Positions 24,325 through 32,972 of a stretch of 64,000 nt of DNA are shown piece by piece (position 1 is the first letter of the stretch; each line of letters starts with the position of its first letter). Source of the stretch: CAWBJP01 sp044867425 (lineage in GTDB: Bacteria; Actinomycetota; Acidimicrobiia; IMCC26256; BP-133). The translations under genes were made by a program, and so were the position numbers. The notes under the pieces were generated by a model. That model was given only the letters and a program-made list of their open reading frames with translations, was not told the DNA's origin and did not search any database. Where the stretch lies: positions 1 to 64,000 of the forward strand of contig JBIOUX010000163.1 of NCBI GenBank assembly GCA_044867425.1. Direction: 5' to 3'.

Positions 24325-24896
24325 AGGTCCTTCACTTCGTCCACCAGCTGGGTGGACGGCGTGTGGCTCAGACGGCCGTCCCGACGTAGCTCCATGACCG
24401 CCGGCACCGGCTTCGGATCGGAGAAGAGGCGGGCGTCGCCATAGTCGGCGGGGCGGCCGGTGGCATCCAGCGTCCAGTATGTCGCCTCGAGGGCGATCCC
24501 GTTGGGGTCGCTGAAGTACACCGAGCGCAGGAACCCGTGGTCGATCACATCCGTGACCTCGCAGTCGGCGGCCTTCAGCCGTTCCCGGAGCGCGAGGAGC
24601 GCCTCCTCGTCGGGCAGCGCCAGGGAGAGGTGGTCGAACTGGGCCGCCCGGGGAAAGGGCACGCCCGCCGGCTTGGCGTAGCTCTCCATCTCCGTGTTCT
24701 TGTACTCGAAGAACGCCACCGTGCTCCCCGGACCGAAGTCGAAGAAGTAGTGCTTGAAGTCGTTCGTGTCGACGGTGGCCACCAGCCGGGCACCGAGGAC
24801 GCCGTGGTAGAAGCGGGTGGTGGCGTCCATGTCGGTGGTCACGAGGGCGAGATGGTGCACACCGCGCCAGCGGGGGTTCTCCTGGTCGTTCGCCAT
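24303..24896 (-). CDS. VOC superfamily protein (glyoxalase/extradiol dioxygenase-like)
   Basis: A 197-residue vicinal oxygen chelate protein. The metal ligands fit His in GVHHLALVTTDMDATTRFY, His in QFDHLSLALPDEEAL and Glu in DPNGIALEATYW. FYHGVLGARLVATVDT is the typical first beta-alpha-beta unit. The last 45 residues extend past the fold. AGGAGG precedes the ATG. Such proteins include glyoxalase I, dioxygenases and resistance proteins; the substrate cannot be told from sequence. Confidence 0.85.
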   Translation of the reverse strand: MANDQENPRWRGVHHLALVTTDMDATTRFYHGVLGARLVATVDTNDFKHYFFDFGPGSTVAFFEYKNTEMESYAKPAGVPFPRAAQFDHLSLALPDEEALLALRERLKAADCEVTDVIDHGFLRSVYFSDPNGIALEATYWTLDATGRPADYGDARLFSDPKPVPAVMELRRDGRLSHTPSTQLVDEVKDLYRPGVD

Positions 24897-25047
24897 GACT
24901 TCCTCCTAGCCTCCGACGGCTGCGTTCCCTGTCCCCACGCTACCGGCGATCCGGCGCCGGCTGGGAAGGCGGCACCTGAGACAGCGAGAGGGCGCGACAA
25001 CGAGGAGTACGATCGCCTCAACCGGCCGCACGGCAGATCGGAAGCCC

Positions 25048-26106
25048 ATGCCCGGCCAGGACATCATTGTCGTCGGAGCCTCCGCCGGAGGGGTGGAAGC
25101 GCTGTCGCGACTGGTGGAAGAGCTTCCTCCCGACCTGGCTGCGGCCGTGTTCGTGGTCCTGCACATCTCACCCTCGGGGACCAGTTTCCTTCCCAACATC
25201 CTGGCCCGGCGGGGCCGGATGCCGGTGGCTCACGCCGAGGACGGCGAACCGATCCAGAACGGTCGCATCTACGTCGCCCCTCCCGACCACCACCTTCTGG
25301 TCTCTCCCAAGGTCGTCCGGGTGGGACGCGGACCCCGGGAGCACGGAAACCGGCCCGCCGCCGACACCTTGTTCCGCTCGGCGGCGGCGTCCTACGGTCC
25401 CCGGGTGGTGGGGGTGGTCCTGTCCGGAACCCTGGATGACGGCACGGCGGGACTGGTGGCCATCAAGGCCCGGGGCGGTATGGCGATCATCCAGGACCCC
25501 GAGGACGCCATCTATCCGGGGATGCCCCTGAGCGCACTCGCACAGGACCATCCCGACCTCGTGCTCCCGGTCGCCGAGATCGGCCGGGCCCTCGTCCGGC
25601 TGAGCTCCGGCACGCTCGATCCCGACCCGTCCGGGAGCGTCCCCCAGGAGGCCGCCGTGTCCGATGAGCTCGACGCCGAGCTCTCCTGGTCGATACCCGA
25701 TCTGGAGGCGTCAGCTCCGTTGGAACCGCCCTTTGGCGCACCCTCGGGATTCACCTGCCCGGAATGTCATGGCGCCCTGTGGGAGATCGTGGATGGCGAC
25801 CTCGTCCGCTTCCGCTGCCGGGTGGGGCACGGATACGGGGCCGAGAGCCTGATCTCGGAGCAGGCGAAAGGCGTGGAGGCGGCCCTGTGGGCGGCGGTAC
25901 GCGCCCTGGAGGAGCGCGCCGCGCTCAACCACAGACTGGCCACCCGGGCCCGCGAGCGCGACCATCCGCACACCGCCGCCCACTTCGAGGCCCGAGCCGC
26001 TGACGCCGAACAGCGGGCCGAAGAGGTCCGGGGCGTGCTCCGGGCCGGTGACGTCGTCCACGAAGCCGGGGGCGCCACGCCACCGGCGGGCGGGAGCATG
26101 CCGTGA
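25048..26106 (+). CDS. CheB-type protein-glutamate methylesterase with C-terminal extension
   Basis: A 352-residue protein. The CheB methylesterase domain has its catalytic Ser in GASAGGVEALSRL, His in VFVVLHISPSGTSFLP and Asp in VVLSGTLDDGTAGL. No receiver domain precedes it, unlike classical CheB. The C-terminal half carries a Cys/His knot (FTCPECHGALWEI and FRCRVGHGYGAESL, probably zinc-binding) followed by an Ala/Arg/Glu helix. The last bases overlap the CheR-like gene (GTGA), a pair common in environmental bacteria that often acts with PAS/kinase signalling rather than flagellar chemotaxis. Confidence 0.88.
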   Translation: MPGQDIIVVGASAGGVEALSRLVEELPPDLAAAVFVVLHISPSGTSFLPNILARRGRMPVAHAEDGEPIQNGRIYVAPPDHHLLVSPKVVRVGRGPREHGNRPAADTLFRSAAASYGPRVVGVVLSGTLDDGTAGLVAIKARGGMAIIQDPEDAIYPGMPLSALAQDHPDLVLPVAEIGRALVRLSSGTLDPDPSGSVPQEAAVSDELDAELSWSIPDLEASAPLEPPFGAPSGFTCPECHGALWEIVDGDLVRFRCRVGHGYGAESLISEQAKGVEAALWAAVRALEERAALNHRLATRARERDHPHTAAHFEARAADAEQRAEEVRGVLRAGDVVHEAGGATPPAGGSMP

Positions 26107-28019
26107 CCGACGAGGACCAGATCATGGGCCACGACACCGCGCCCCGGAGCCGGGGAGCCGACGACACCCTTGAACCCGACGACGAGGCGGAGTTCGAGGA
26201 TCTCCTCGAATTCCTGAAGCGCAACCGCGCCTTCGACTTCACCGGCTACAAGCGCTCCAGCCTGGTGCGGCGGGTGTCGTCCCGGATGGCAGCGGTGGGG
26301 GTCGACACCTTCGGGCAGTACATCGACTTCCTGCAGGTTGACCCCGAGGAGTTCACCCATCTCTTCGACGCGCTCCTCATCAACGTCACCGGCTTCTTCC
26401 GGGATGCGCCGGCGTGGGACTACCTGGCCCGGGAGGCGGTCCCCAAGCTGCTGGCCGAGAAGTCCGGCGATGAGCCCATCCGGGTGTGGAGCGCGGGATG
26501 CGCCTCGGGGGAGGAGGCCTTCAGCCTGGCCATGGTCCTGGCCGAGCACCTCGGACCCGACCTGACGCGGGAACGGGTCAAGATCTACGGCACAGACCTC
26601 GACGAGGACGCCCTCAACACCGCCCGCCATGCGATCTATCCCCCCAAGGCGGTGGAAGTCCTGCCGGAGGACCTGGTGGCCCGCTACTTCGATGAGGCCG
26701 GCGGGCAGTACGCCTTCCACAAGGATCTGCGCCGTACCGTGATCTTCGGGCGCCATGACCTCGTCCAGGCCGCGCCCATCAGCCACATCGACCTGCTGGC
26801 GTGTCGCAACACGCTCATGTACTTCAACACCGAGACCCAGGCCCGGGTGCTGTCCCGGCTGCACTTCGCCCTGGAGGACGGCGGCATCCTGTTCCTGGGC
26901 AAGGCCGAGATGCTCCTGGGCCACAGCGACCTGTTCGCGCCGGTGGACCTGAAGCGGCGGGTCTTCGCCAAGGTGAAGAAGGAGACACTGCGCGAACGCC
27001 TCACCGTCATCGCCGACGGGGGGAGCCACGACGCCCTCGAATATCCGCTCAACTACCACCGGATCAGGGAGTCGGCGGCCGACGCCTCTGCGGTGGCGCA
27101 GATCGTGGTCCACCATTCCGGCACCCTGGCCATGGCCAACATCGCCGCCCGCGCCACCTTCGGGCTGGCCGTGAGTGACGTGGGCCGCCCGTTCAAGGAC
27201 CTGGAGATCTCCTACCGGCCGGCCGAGCTGCGCTCGGCGGTGGCCACCGCCGAGGCCGAACGCCGGCCCCTCCTCCTCGAAGGCGTCGTCTGGGCCGGCG
27301 GTCAGGGCGATCCGCAGTACTTCGACGTCCATGTCGTGCCCCTCTTCGACCTGGGCGGGGGGCACCTGGGCGTGGCCATCTCCTTCCTCGATGTCAGCCT
27401 GACCCGGCGGCTCCAGGACGAGCTGGAGACCTCCAACCGGGAGCTGGAGACAGCCTACGAAGAGCTCCAGTCCACCAACGAGGAGCTCGAGACCACAAAC
27501 GAGGAGCTGCAATCCACCATCGAGGAGCTGGAGACCACCAACGAGGAGCTCCAGTCCACCAACGAGGAGCTCGAGACGATGAACGCCGAGCTCCACTCCA
27601 CCAACGAGGAGCTCCAGACGATCAACGACGAGCTGCGCCTGCGCTCGGGTGAGATCGACGAGCTGAACGGGCTGCTGGAATCCCTCCTCCAGTCCCAGCG
27701 GGGCGGTTTCGTGGTCATCGACCGTGACCTGCGGGTGACGCTGTGGAACCACTACTCCCACCAGCTGTGGGGCCTGCGATCCGAGGAGGTCCGGGGCCAG
27801 CACTTCCTCAATCTCGACATCGGCCTTCCCACCGACGACCTGCGCCCGGCCATCCGGGCGGTGCTGGCCGGCGAGTCCGATCACCATGAGGTGACGCTCC
27901 CGGCCGTCAACCGCAAAGGCCGCGAATTCGAGTGCCACGTCACCCTCGGTCCCCTGCTCACCAAAGCCGAGCAGGTGAGGGGCGTGATCCTCCTCATGCG
28001 GGACGAAACGGTGAGGTGA
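26103..28019 (+). CDS. CheR-type methyltransferase fused to PAS domains and a coiled coil
   Basis: A 638-residue fusion. Residues about 30-290 are a CheR methyltransferase: the N-terminal RVSSRMAAVGVDTFGQYIDFL, SAM site VWSAGCASGEEAFSLAMVLAE, IYGTDLDEDALNTAR and DLLACRNTLMYF. Two PAS-like domains follow (about 315-430 and 530-638). Between them is a long coiled coil of repeated EELQSTNEELETTN units, encoded by near-repeats at about 27445-27640. The layout equals PAS-containing CheB/CheR sensors; the neighbouring CheB is a separate gene rather than fused. Sensor and methyltransferase together would modify an unknown signalling partner. Confidence 0.9.
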   Translation: MTDEDQIMGHDTAPRSRGADDTLEPDDEAEFEDLLEFLKRNRAFDFTGYKRSSLVRRVSSRMAAVGVDTFGQYIDFLQVDPEEFTHLFDALLINVTGFFRDAPAWDYLAREAVPKLLAEKSGDEPIRVWSAGCASGEEAFSLAMVLAEHLGPDLTRERVKIYGTDLDEDALNTARHAIYPPKAVEVLPEDLVARYFDEAGGQYAFHKDLRRTVIFGRHDLVQAAPISHIDLLACRNTLMYFNTETQARVLSRLHFALEDGGILFLGKAEMLLGHSDLFAPVDLKRRVFAKVKKETLRERLTVIADGGSHDALEYPLNYHRIRESAADASAVAQIVVHHSGTLAMANIAARATFGLAVSDVGRPFKDLEISYRPAELRSAVATAEAERRPLLLEGVVWAGGQGDPQYFDVHVVPLFDLGGGHLGVAISFLDVSLTRRLQDELETSNRELETAYEELQSTNEELETTNEELQSTIEELETTNEELQSTNEELETMNAELHSTNEELQTINDELRLRSGEIDELNGLLESLLQSQRGGFVVIDRDLRVTLWNHYSHQLWGLRSEEVRGQHFLNLDIGLPTDDLRPAIRAVLAGESDHHEVTLPAVNRKGREFECHVTLGPLLTKAEQVRGVILLMRDETVR

Positions 28020-28264
28020 GCGCCTTCCGGCCGGCCGAGTGGGATGAGGCGGCCCGGACCTCGGTCGCCGTGCGGCAGTCGGCGGCCGCGCTGTCGGAGT
28101 CGGCGTTGACGCAGCGGGCGGAGAGCCGGGTGCTGTGCCACGAGGCGGCGGAGCTCCGGCGCTTGGCGGCAGCGCTCCGAGCGGAGCGGAAGGCGGCGCC
28201 GACCCGGATCGCGCTCCGGCCGGCGCCGGTCAGCTGGCCCGGGAACGGGCCCGGAGGCGGCTGA
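28016..28264 (+). CDS. Small Ala/Arg-rich helical protein downstream of cheBR
   Basis: 82 residues from GTG 28016, whose GTGA overlaps the CheR stop as in the preceding pair, so it is probably the third gene of the operon. Almost the whole chain is predicted helical (VAVRQSAAALSESALTQRAE, then AELRRLAAALRAERKAAP). No domain is recognised. Its 3' end overlaps the convergent sigma gene by 35 bases. It could be a structural or binding partner of CheB/CheR. Confidence 0.5.
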   Translation: MSAFRPAEWDEAARTSVAVRQSAAALSESALTQRAESRVLCHEAAELRRLAAALRAERKAAPTRIALRPAPVSWPGNGPGGG

Positions 28265-29369
28265 GGGTCCGGGAGAGCATCCGGGAGACGTACATCTGGC
28301 TGACCCCCATGTGGGCGCCGATCTCGGTCTGGGTCAGCCCGTCGACGAACCGCAGCTGGAGAACCTGGCGCTCCCGGGGGGGGAGGCGGTCCAGGACTCC
28401 GTCGAGAAACGCCCGGCCCTCGGCGGCCGCCAGGTTGAGGTCGTCCCCGCCGGGCTCGAGGAGCCTGCCGCTGCCATCAGGGTCCGGCGCATCGAGGGAG
28501 GCCGGGCGCTGGACCGCACCCAGCTCCATGGCCTCGAGCACGTGGTCCTCGGACAGCCCGGTCCGGTCGGCGATGTCTTGGATGCCGGGAGAGCGGCCCA
28601 GGTCCTGAGCGAGATCGTCGGCGACCCGAACCACCTCCAGGTAGTGCTCCTGGAGGGAGCGGGGCACCCGCATGACCCAGGTCCGGTCCCGGACGTGGCG
28701 CTTGAGCTCGCCCACGATGGTGGCCCGGGCGAACACCGCGAAGGGCCGTTCCAGGTGGGGATCGAACCTGTCGATGGCGTGGAGCAGCCCGATCCGGGCC
28801 ACCTGGGCGAGGTCCTCCGGCGATTCCCGCCGGGTGTGGAAACGCCGGGCCAGGCTGAGAGCGAAGTCGTCGTAGGCGGCGGCCAGCTCGTTGCGGATGC
28901 CGAGCTCCCGGCTGGCGGCGAAGGCCCGGTGCAGCACGAGAAGATCCTCGGAACGCGGGTCCGGCGCGCCGGCGTAGGGCCAGTTGCAGGCCGATTCGTG
29001 GCGCCGCACGTGGTGGTGCTGGATGCAGCCGCAATCACCCCCCGGCCGGTGCTGTCGGGAGCGGGCCAGCCCGGCGGACACCCTGGCCCGGGACCGGGAG
29101 AGCTCCCGCAGCGCCAGGAGCAGCCGCTCCTCCAGCTGGGCGTAGCGGACGACGTTCTCCTTGTACTGCAGCGCCAGCTGCGCCGTGCGCATGGCGTCTG
29201 AGACGTACCGCTTGTGGGCTGCCGTCCCGACCTCGGAAACATCGGCGCTGGCATCGCTTCCGTCCCGACAGGCAGAAATTTCCATTTCGCCCATGGCGTA
29301 CCCCGAGACCCTGGCCATCACACTCTGGCCGAGCACCGAGCCCCCATGGTTCGAAGGCGGACGACACAT
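28230..29369 (-). CDS. Group 3 (SigB/SigF-like) sigma factor with Cys/His-rich N-terminal extension
   Basis: 379 residues. The C-terminal 235 are a group-3 sigma-70 factor: region 2 with YDDFALSLARRFHTRRESPEDLAQVARIG in pieces and AIDRFDP, region 3 with LGRSPGIQDIADRTGLSEDHV, and region 4 with LPPRERQVLQLRFVDGLTQT and EIGAHMGVSQMYVSRMLSRT. The first about 140 residues are not part of the family: a helix (about 60-100, AQLALQYKENVVRYAQLEER) and a tight cluster C113, C115, H118-H120, H124, C128, which could bind zinc or sense redox. ATG 29369 is the first start; inner ATGs at residues 18, 26 and 29 are possible. Confidence 0.85.
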   Translation of the reverse strand: MCRPPSNHGGSVLGQSVMARVSGYAMGEMEISACRDGSDASADVSEVGTAAHKRYVSDAMRTAQLALQYKENVVRYAQLEERLLLALRELSRSRARVSAGLARSRQHRPGGDCGCIQHHHVRRHESACNWPYAGAPDPRSEDLLVLHRAFAASRELGIRNELAAAYDDFALSLARRFHTRRESPEDLAQVARIGLLHAIDRFDPHLERPFAVFARATIVGELKRHVRDRTWVMRVPRSLQEHYLEVVRVADDLAQDLGRSPGIQDIADRTGLSEDHVLEAMELGAVQRPASLDAPDPDGSGRLLEPGGDDLNLAAAEGRAFLDGVLDRLPPRERQVLQLRFVDGLTQTEIGAHMGVSQMYVSRMLSRTLSRLRARSRAS

Positions 29370-29519
29370 CGCTCAGCCCCGACGGCCATCAGGCCGGGGG
29401 ACCGGCTCCGCGGCGTGGGCGCGACCGACAGATCCGTTTCACAGTACCCCCTGCGCCGGCCCCGGCGCCGGGAGACGCGCCGCCGTCCGGTCGAGCCGCG
29501 CCGAAAGAGCTCCTCTTTC

Positions 29520-29547
29520 GGTTTCCGGGATGCGGTCAATCGGGCGT
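29520..29547 (+). promoter_or_regulatory. Weak SigB/SigF-type promoter candidate before the ECF sigma gene
   Basis: GGTTT (29520-29524), a 17-base spacer and GGGCGT (29542-29547). It shares the TTNAAGG and TCAAG-GGG pattern with the stronger site at 24095-24120. Only a moderate match. Confidence 0.25.
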
Positions 29548-29601
29548 TAAAGGTTCTTCAAGGGGCAAGAGCCGCAGGGGCGGGCGCCGAACTTCGGGAG
29601 C

Positions 29602-30147
29602 GTGACCGGCGCCCAATCAGCCGTCGACTGCCTCTGGCGGGATCTGCAGCGGCCCCTGCTGCGCTACCTGGGGGCCTTCGACCGGTCGAACGCCGAGGAC
29701 CTGGCGTCGGACGTGTGGGTGGAAGTGGCCCGCCGCCTGCCGGGGTTCTCCGGCGGAGAGGCGGAGCTGCGAGCGTTCGTGTTCACCGTCGCCCGCCACA
29801 AGGCCATCGACCACTACCGCAAGGCGCAGCGCCGGCGGACGTCCCCGGTGGCTTGGCTGCCCGAGCGCCCGGGGATGGAGGACCCCGAAGCCCTGGCCCT
29901 CGACGCGCTGGCCACCTCCGACGCTCTGGATCTGCTCGGGACCCTGCCGCCCGACCAGGCCGAGGTGGTGCTCCTGCGGGTGATGGCCGGACTCGACGGA
30001 CCCCGGGTGGCCCGGCTCACCGGCCGCAGTCCCGGCGCCGTGCGCGTCCTCCAGCACCGGGCCCTGCGCTCCCTCGCCCGGCGGGTGACCCGGGCCCCGG
30101 TGCCGGTAACGCCCGCTCCCGTCGAAGCGCTCTTCCGCACACGATGA
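29602..30147 (+). CDS. ECF-type RNA polymerase sigma factor
   Basis: 181 residues with region 2 (YLGAFDRSNAEDLASDVWVEVARRLPGF, FVFTVARHKAIDHYRKAQRRR) and region 4 (LLGTLPPDQAEVVLLRVMAG, LTGRSPGAVRVLQHRALRSLA). Sigma factors of this class activate small regulons, usually with a cognate anti-sigma factor; here the next gene encodes no obvious anti-sigma but a secreted coiled-coil protein, and overlaps it closely or follows it after 50 bases. The GTG start lacks a strong ribosome site. Confidence 0.85.
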   Translation: MTGAQSAVDCLWRDLQRPLLRYLGAFDRSNAEDLASDVWVEVARRLPGFSGGEAELRAFVFTVARHKAIDHYRKAQRRRTSPVAWLPERPGMEDPEALALDALATSDALDLLGTLPPDQAEVVLLRVMAGLDGPRVARLTGRSPGAVRVLQHRALRSLARRVTRAPVPVTPAPVEALFRTR

Positions 30148-30197
30148 GCCGACACCCCTTCTCTCTGTTCGCCCCCCATGACCGGAGGTCAACCACC

Positions 30198-31280
30198 GTG
30201 TCCCGCAACCTCAGCATCCGAATGGCCGCCGGCCTCCTGGCCGGCGCGCTCACCCTCACCGGGGGCCTGGCCGCCGCCGGTGCCCTCGACGACCCATCCC
30301 ACGACAGCCCCGAGGCTGCGCTCGACCAGGGCAACGACACCTCCCCCGACGCCCCGCCGGCCGACCCGGTTCCCTGCGACACGGGCGACAGAGGCGACAG
30401 CGACAGCGGCGTGGTGACAGCCGCCATCGACGAGGGCACGACCGACCCGGCCCCGGCGGACACGCCGGCCGACGACACCACCGACCCGGCCTCGGCCGAC
30501 GACACCACCGACCCGGCCCCAGCCGACGACACCACCGACACCCCGGCCGACCCCGCCCCGTGCGAGGTGCCCGCCGACCCGGCCCCGGCCGACCCCGCCC
30601 CCGTCGACCCGGCTCCGGCCGACCCGGCACCGGACACGCCCGTCGTCGACACCCCGGCTGACCCCGCCCCCGCCGACCCGGCTCCCGCCGACCCCACCCC
30701 GGACCCCGCTCCCGTGGTCGACGACGACCACGGCGATGACGTCCCGGACATGGCCGAGGACCCCGACCCCGACCACCAGGAGCGGTTCGCCCGCTGGGTG
30801 GCGCGGTGCGAGAAGTGGGCCACGGCCCGGGCCGATCGCCTCGACGAGAAGGGCAAGCACGACAAGGCCGAGAAGGCCCGGGCCTGGGCCGCCAAGTGCC
30901 AGGAGCGGGCCGAGCGCTGGCGGACGCATGCCGCCGAGAACGCCGCTCGCCGCCAGGAGTGGCGCCAGCACCAGGCCGAGTGGCGCCAGCAGCTCGCCGA
31001 GTGGCGGGCCCAGTGGCAGGAGCAGCTGGCCAAGTGGCGTGAGGAGTGGCGGGCCCTGATGGCCGACTGGCAGGCCGACTGGGAGGCGCGCCAGGCGGAG
31101 TGGCAGGCACAGCAGGCCCAGTGGAAAGAGCAACGGGCCGAGTGGCGCGACAACCGCCCCGAGCCGCCCTCGGGCGACTACTCCCGCGACGGCGAGCGCC
31201 CCGGCGACCGTGACGGCGACGACGACGGCGACGACGCCCGAGAGGCCGCCGACGCCGACGGCGGTCACCGCCACCGGTAA
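30198..31280 (+). CDS. Secreted Asp/Pro/Ala-rich protein with Trp-patterned coiled coil
   Basis: 360 residues from GTG 30198, which has GGAGG nine bases upstream; ATG 30144, overlapping the ECF sigma stop, is an alternative that adds 18 residues. A signal peptide (MAAGLLAGALTLTGGLAAAGA) comes first. Residues 25-170 are low-complexity repeats of ADPAP and DDTTDPA. Residues 195-330 form a charged helix in which Trp recurs every seven or four residues (AEWRQQLAEWRAQWQEQL, KWREEWRALMADWQADW, EWQAQQAQWKEQRAEW), an unusual Trp-lined heptad pattern. The C-terminus is Asp/Gly/Arg-rich with HRHR. Function unknown; the pairing with an ECF sigma suggests an envelope role. Confidence 0.7.
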   Translation: MSRNLSIRMAAGLLAGALTLTGGLAAAGALDDPSHDSPEAALDQGNDTSPDAPPADPVPCDTGDRGDSDSGVVTAAIDEGTTDPAPADTPADDTTDPASADDTTDPAPADDTTDTPADPAPCEVPADPAPADPAPVDPAPADPAPDTPVVDTPADPAPADPAPADPTPDPAPVVDDDHGDDVPDMAEDPDPDHQERFARWVARCEKWATARADRLDEKGKHDKAEKARAWAAKCQERAERWRTHAAENAARRQEWRQHQAEWRQQLAEWRAQWQEQLAKWREEWRALMADWQADWEARQAEWQAQQAQWKEQRAEWRDNRPEPPSGDYSRDGERPGDRDGDDDGDDAREAADADGGHRHR

Positions 31281-31364
31281 GCCACCCCGGCTCGACAATC
31301 CCCCGAGGGGAGGGCTCCGGCCCTCCCCTCGCCGCGTCCCGGCGACCGGGCTGGCGACGGGCGT

Positions 31365-31370
31365 TAGCGT
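31365..31370 (+). promoter_or_regulatory. -10 element of a leaderless gene
   Basis: TAGCGT ends eight bases before ATG 31379, with GCGACC 17 bases upstream as a poor -35. No ribosome binding site precedes the ATG, consistent with leaderless translation. Confidence 0.4.
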
Positions 31371-31378
31371 TGCCGCCC

Positions 31379-32338
31379 ATGGAATATCGACCGCTGGGGG
31401 CTTCAGGCCTCGAGGTGAGCACCCTGTGCCTGGGGTCGTGGCTCACCTTCGAGCTCATCACCAGGGACGACGCCCTGGCCGTGATGCGAGCCGCGTTGGA
31501 CGCCGGCGTGACCTTCTTCGACGACGCCCGCTACGACGACCACACGGGCACGGCGCCCATGCGGACCGGGTGGTCGGAGGTCCTCTTCGGTGAGCTGTTC
31601 CGGAAGACCGGCCATCCCCGGGACCAGATCGTCATGGCCAACAAGCTGTGGTTCGAGTTCTTCCCCGACGAGGGAGTCGAAGCCGAGCTCAACGGGTCCC
31701 TCGAGCGTGTCGGCACCGACTGGATCGACATCGTCTATTGCGCCACTCCGCCCGAGGAGCTGCCCGTGCCCGAACTGGTGGCCGGTATGGACGCCCTGGT
31801 GGCCGGGGGGAAGCTCCGCGCCTGGGGCGGGCTCAACTGGTCACCCGAGCTGCTGGTCGAGGCCCACACCTTCGCCAAGCGGGAAGGCCTCACCCTGCCC
31901 ACCGCCGTCCAGCTGCCCCACAACGTCATCGACCGGGGCTTCGTGGAGGGCCCGGCGGCCCGCAAGGCGCTCCGGGCCACCGGTGTGGCCGTGGTCGCCT
32001 CCCACTGCCTGGCCGGCGGCCTGCTCACCGGCAAGTACAACCGGCCGGGCGCCACCGGCCGCCACGGCCCGTCCCGGATCGACAAGCTGCGGGAACGGGG
32101 CGTCCTCGACCAGATCGACGGCTGGATCAGCCTCGCCGGCGAGCACGGCGCCAGCGTGGCCCAGCTCTGCCTGGCCTTCAGCCTGTCCCGCCCGGGGGTG
32201 GCCAGCGCCTGCTTCGGCGCTAAGAGCACCGACCAGTTGGCCGAGGATCTGGGCACCCTGGCCGTGGCCGAGCGCCTCAAGCCGGCCATCGCCCGCCTGG
32301 CCAAGGAGACGGGTTCGCCGGGCGATCCCCGCGGTTGA
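31379..32338 (+). CDS. Aldo/keto reductase family protein
   Basis: A 319-residue AKR with the N-terminal MEYRPLGASGLEVSTLCLGSW, the barrel Asp/Tyr region GVTFFDDARYDDHTG, a Lys in VMANKLWFEFF and the C-terminal AQLCLAFSLSRPGVASACFGAKS that binds NADPH. The expected His-to-Tyr-Asp-Lys pattern is only partly conserved, so some members here may be non-catalytic. It ends one base before the stop of the convergent response regulator gene. Confidence 0.8.
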   Translation: MEYRPLGASGLEVSTLCLGSWLTFELITRDDALAVMRAALDAGVTFFDDARYDDHTGTAPMRTGWSEVLFGELFRKTGHPRDQIVMANKLWFEFFPDEGVEAELNGSLERVGTDWIDIVYCATPPEELPVPELVAGMDALVAGGKLRAWGGLNWSPELLVEAHTFAKREGLTLPTAVQLPHNVIDRGFVEGPAARKALRATGVAVVASHCLAGGLLTGKYNRPGATGRHGPSRIDKLRERGVLDQIDGWISLAGEHGASVAQLCLAFSLSRPGVASACFGAKSTDQLAEDLGTLAVAERLKPAIARLAKETGSPGDPRG

Positions 32339-32339
32339 C

Positions 32340-32972
32340 CTACACGATGCGGCGCTCCGTGGCCCAGCGGGTGAGCTCGTGGCGGCTGGACAGCTGGAGC
32401 TTGCGCAGCACCGACGAGACGTGGGTCTCGACCGTCTTGACCGACAGGGAGAGCTGCCGGGCCACCTCCTTGTAGGCGTAGCCCCGGGCGATGAGCCGCA
32501 GCACCTCCCGCTCCCGGGCCGTGAGCTGGTCGAGCTCGGGATCGGCGGGGATGGGCACCGAGCCGGCGAAGGCGTCGAGGACGAACCCGGCCAGCCGGGG
32601 GGAGAAGACGGCGTCGCCCGCCGCCACCCGCTCGATGGCCTCGGCCAGCTCGGGGCCCGACACCGACTTGGTCAGGTAGCCCCGGGCTCCGGCCCGGATG
32701 ACGGCGATGACGTCCTCGGGGGCGTCGGACACCGACAGGGCCAGGAACAGGGTCGAAGGTTGAGCGGCCACCACCCGCCGGATCACCTCGGCGCCGCCTC
32801 CGCCGGGCAGGTGCACGTCGAGGAGCACGACATCCGGGGCGGCGGCGGGGATGGCGGCCACGGCCGAGTCGACGTCGGCGGCCTCGCCCACCACCTCCGC
32901 CGCCCCGGCCAGCTCGCTGCGCACCCCGGAGCGCACCAGGGCGTGGTCGTCGACGACGAAGACCCGCTTCAC
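32340..32972 (-). CDS. Two-component response regulator, NarL/LuxR type
   Basis: 210 residues. Receiver domain: acidic pocket VFVVDDHALVRSGV, phosphoacceptor Asp in VVLLDVHLPGGGGAEV, Thr/Ser switch and Lys in YLTKSVSG. The DNA-binding helix-turn-helix is ELDQLTAREREVLRLIARG followed by YKEVARQLSLSVKTVETH. Its GTG start overlaps the stop of the histidine kinase gene (GTGA), so the two form one unit. Direct TCAGGG repeats in the divergent promoter of the PspC/LiaF-like gene are candidate binding sites. Confidence 0.92.
   Translation of the reverse strand: MKRVFVVDDHALVRSGVRSELAGAAEVVGEAADVDSAVAAIPAAAPDVVLLDVHLPGGGGAEVIRRVVAAQPSTLFLALSVSDAPEDVIAVIRAGARGYLTKSVSGPELAEAIERVAAGDAVFSPRLAGFVLDAFAGSVPIPADPELDQLTAREREVLRLIARGYAYKEVARQLSLSVKTVETHVSSVLRKLQLSSRHELTRWATERRIV

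Noticed and set aside
27455..27718. Ser-rich minus-strand frame opposite the CheR coiled coil
   Set aside because: It is the antisense of the EELQSTNEELET repeat and has no independent support.
29370..29601. Possible small gene between the two sigma genes
   Set aside because: The open frame there is Arg-rich without a ribosome site or family; I read it as a divergent regulatory region.
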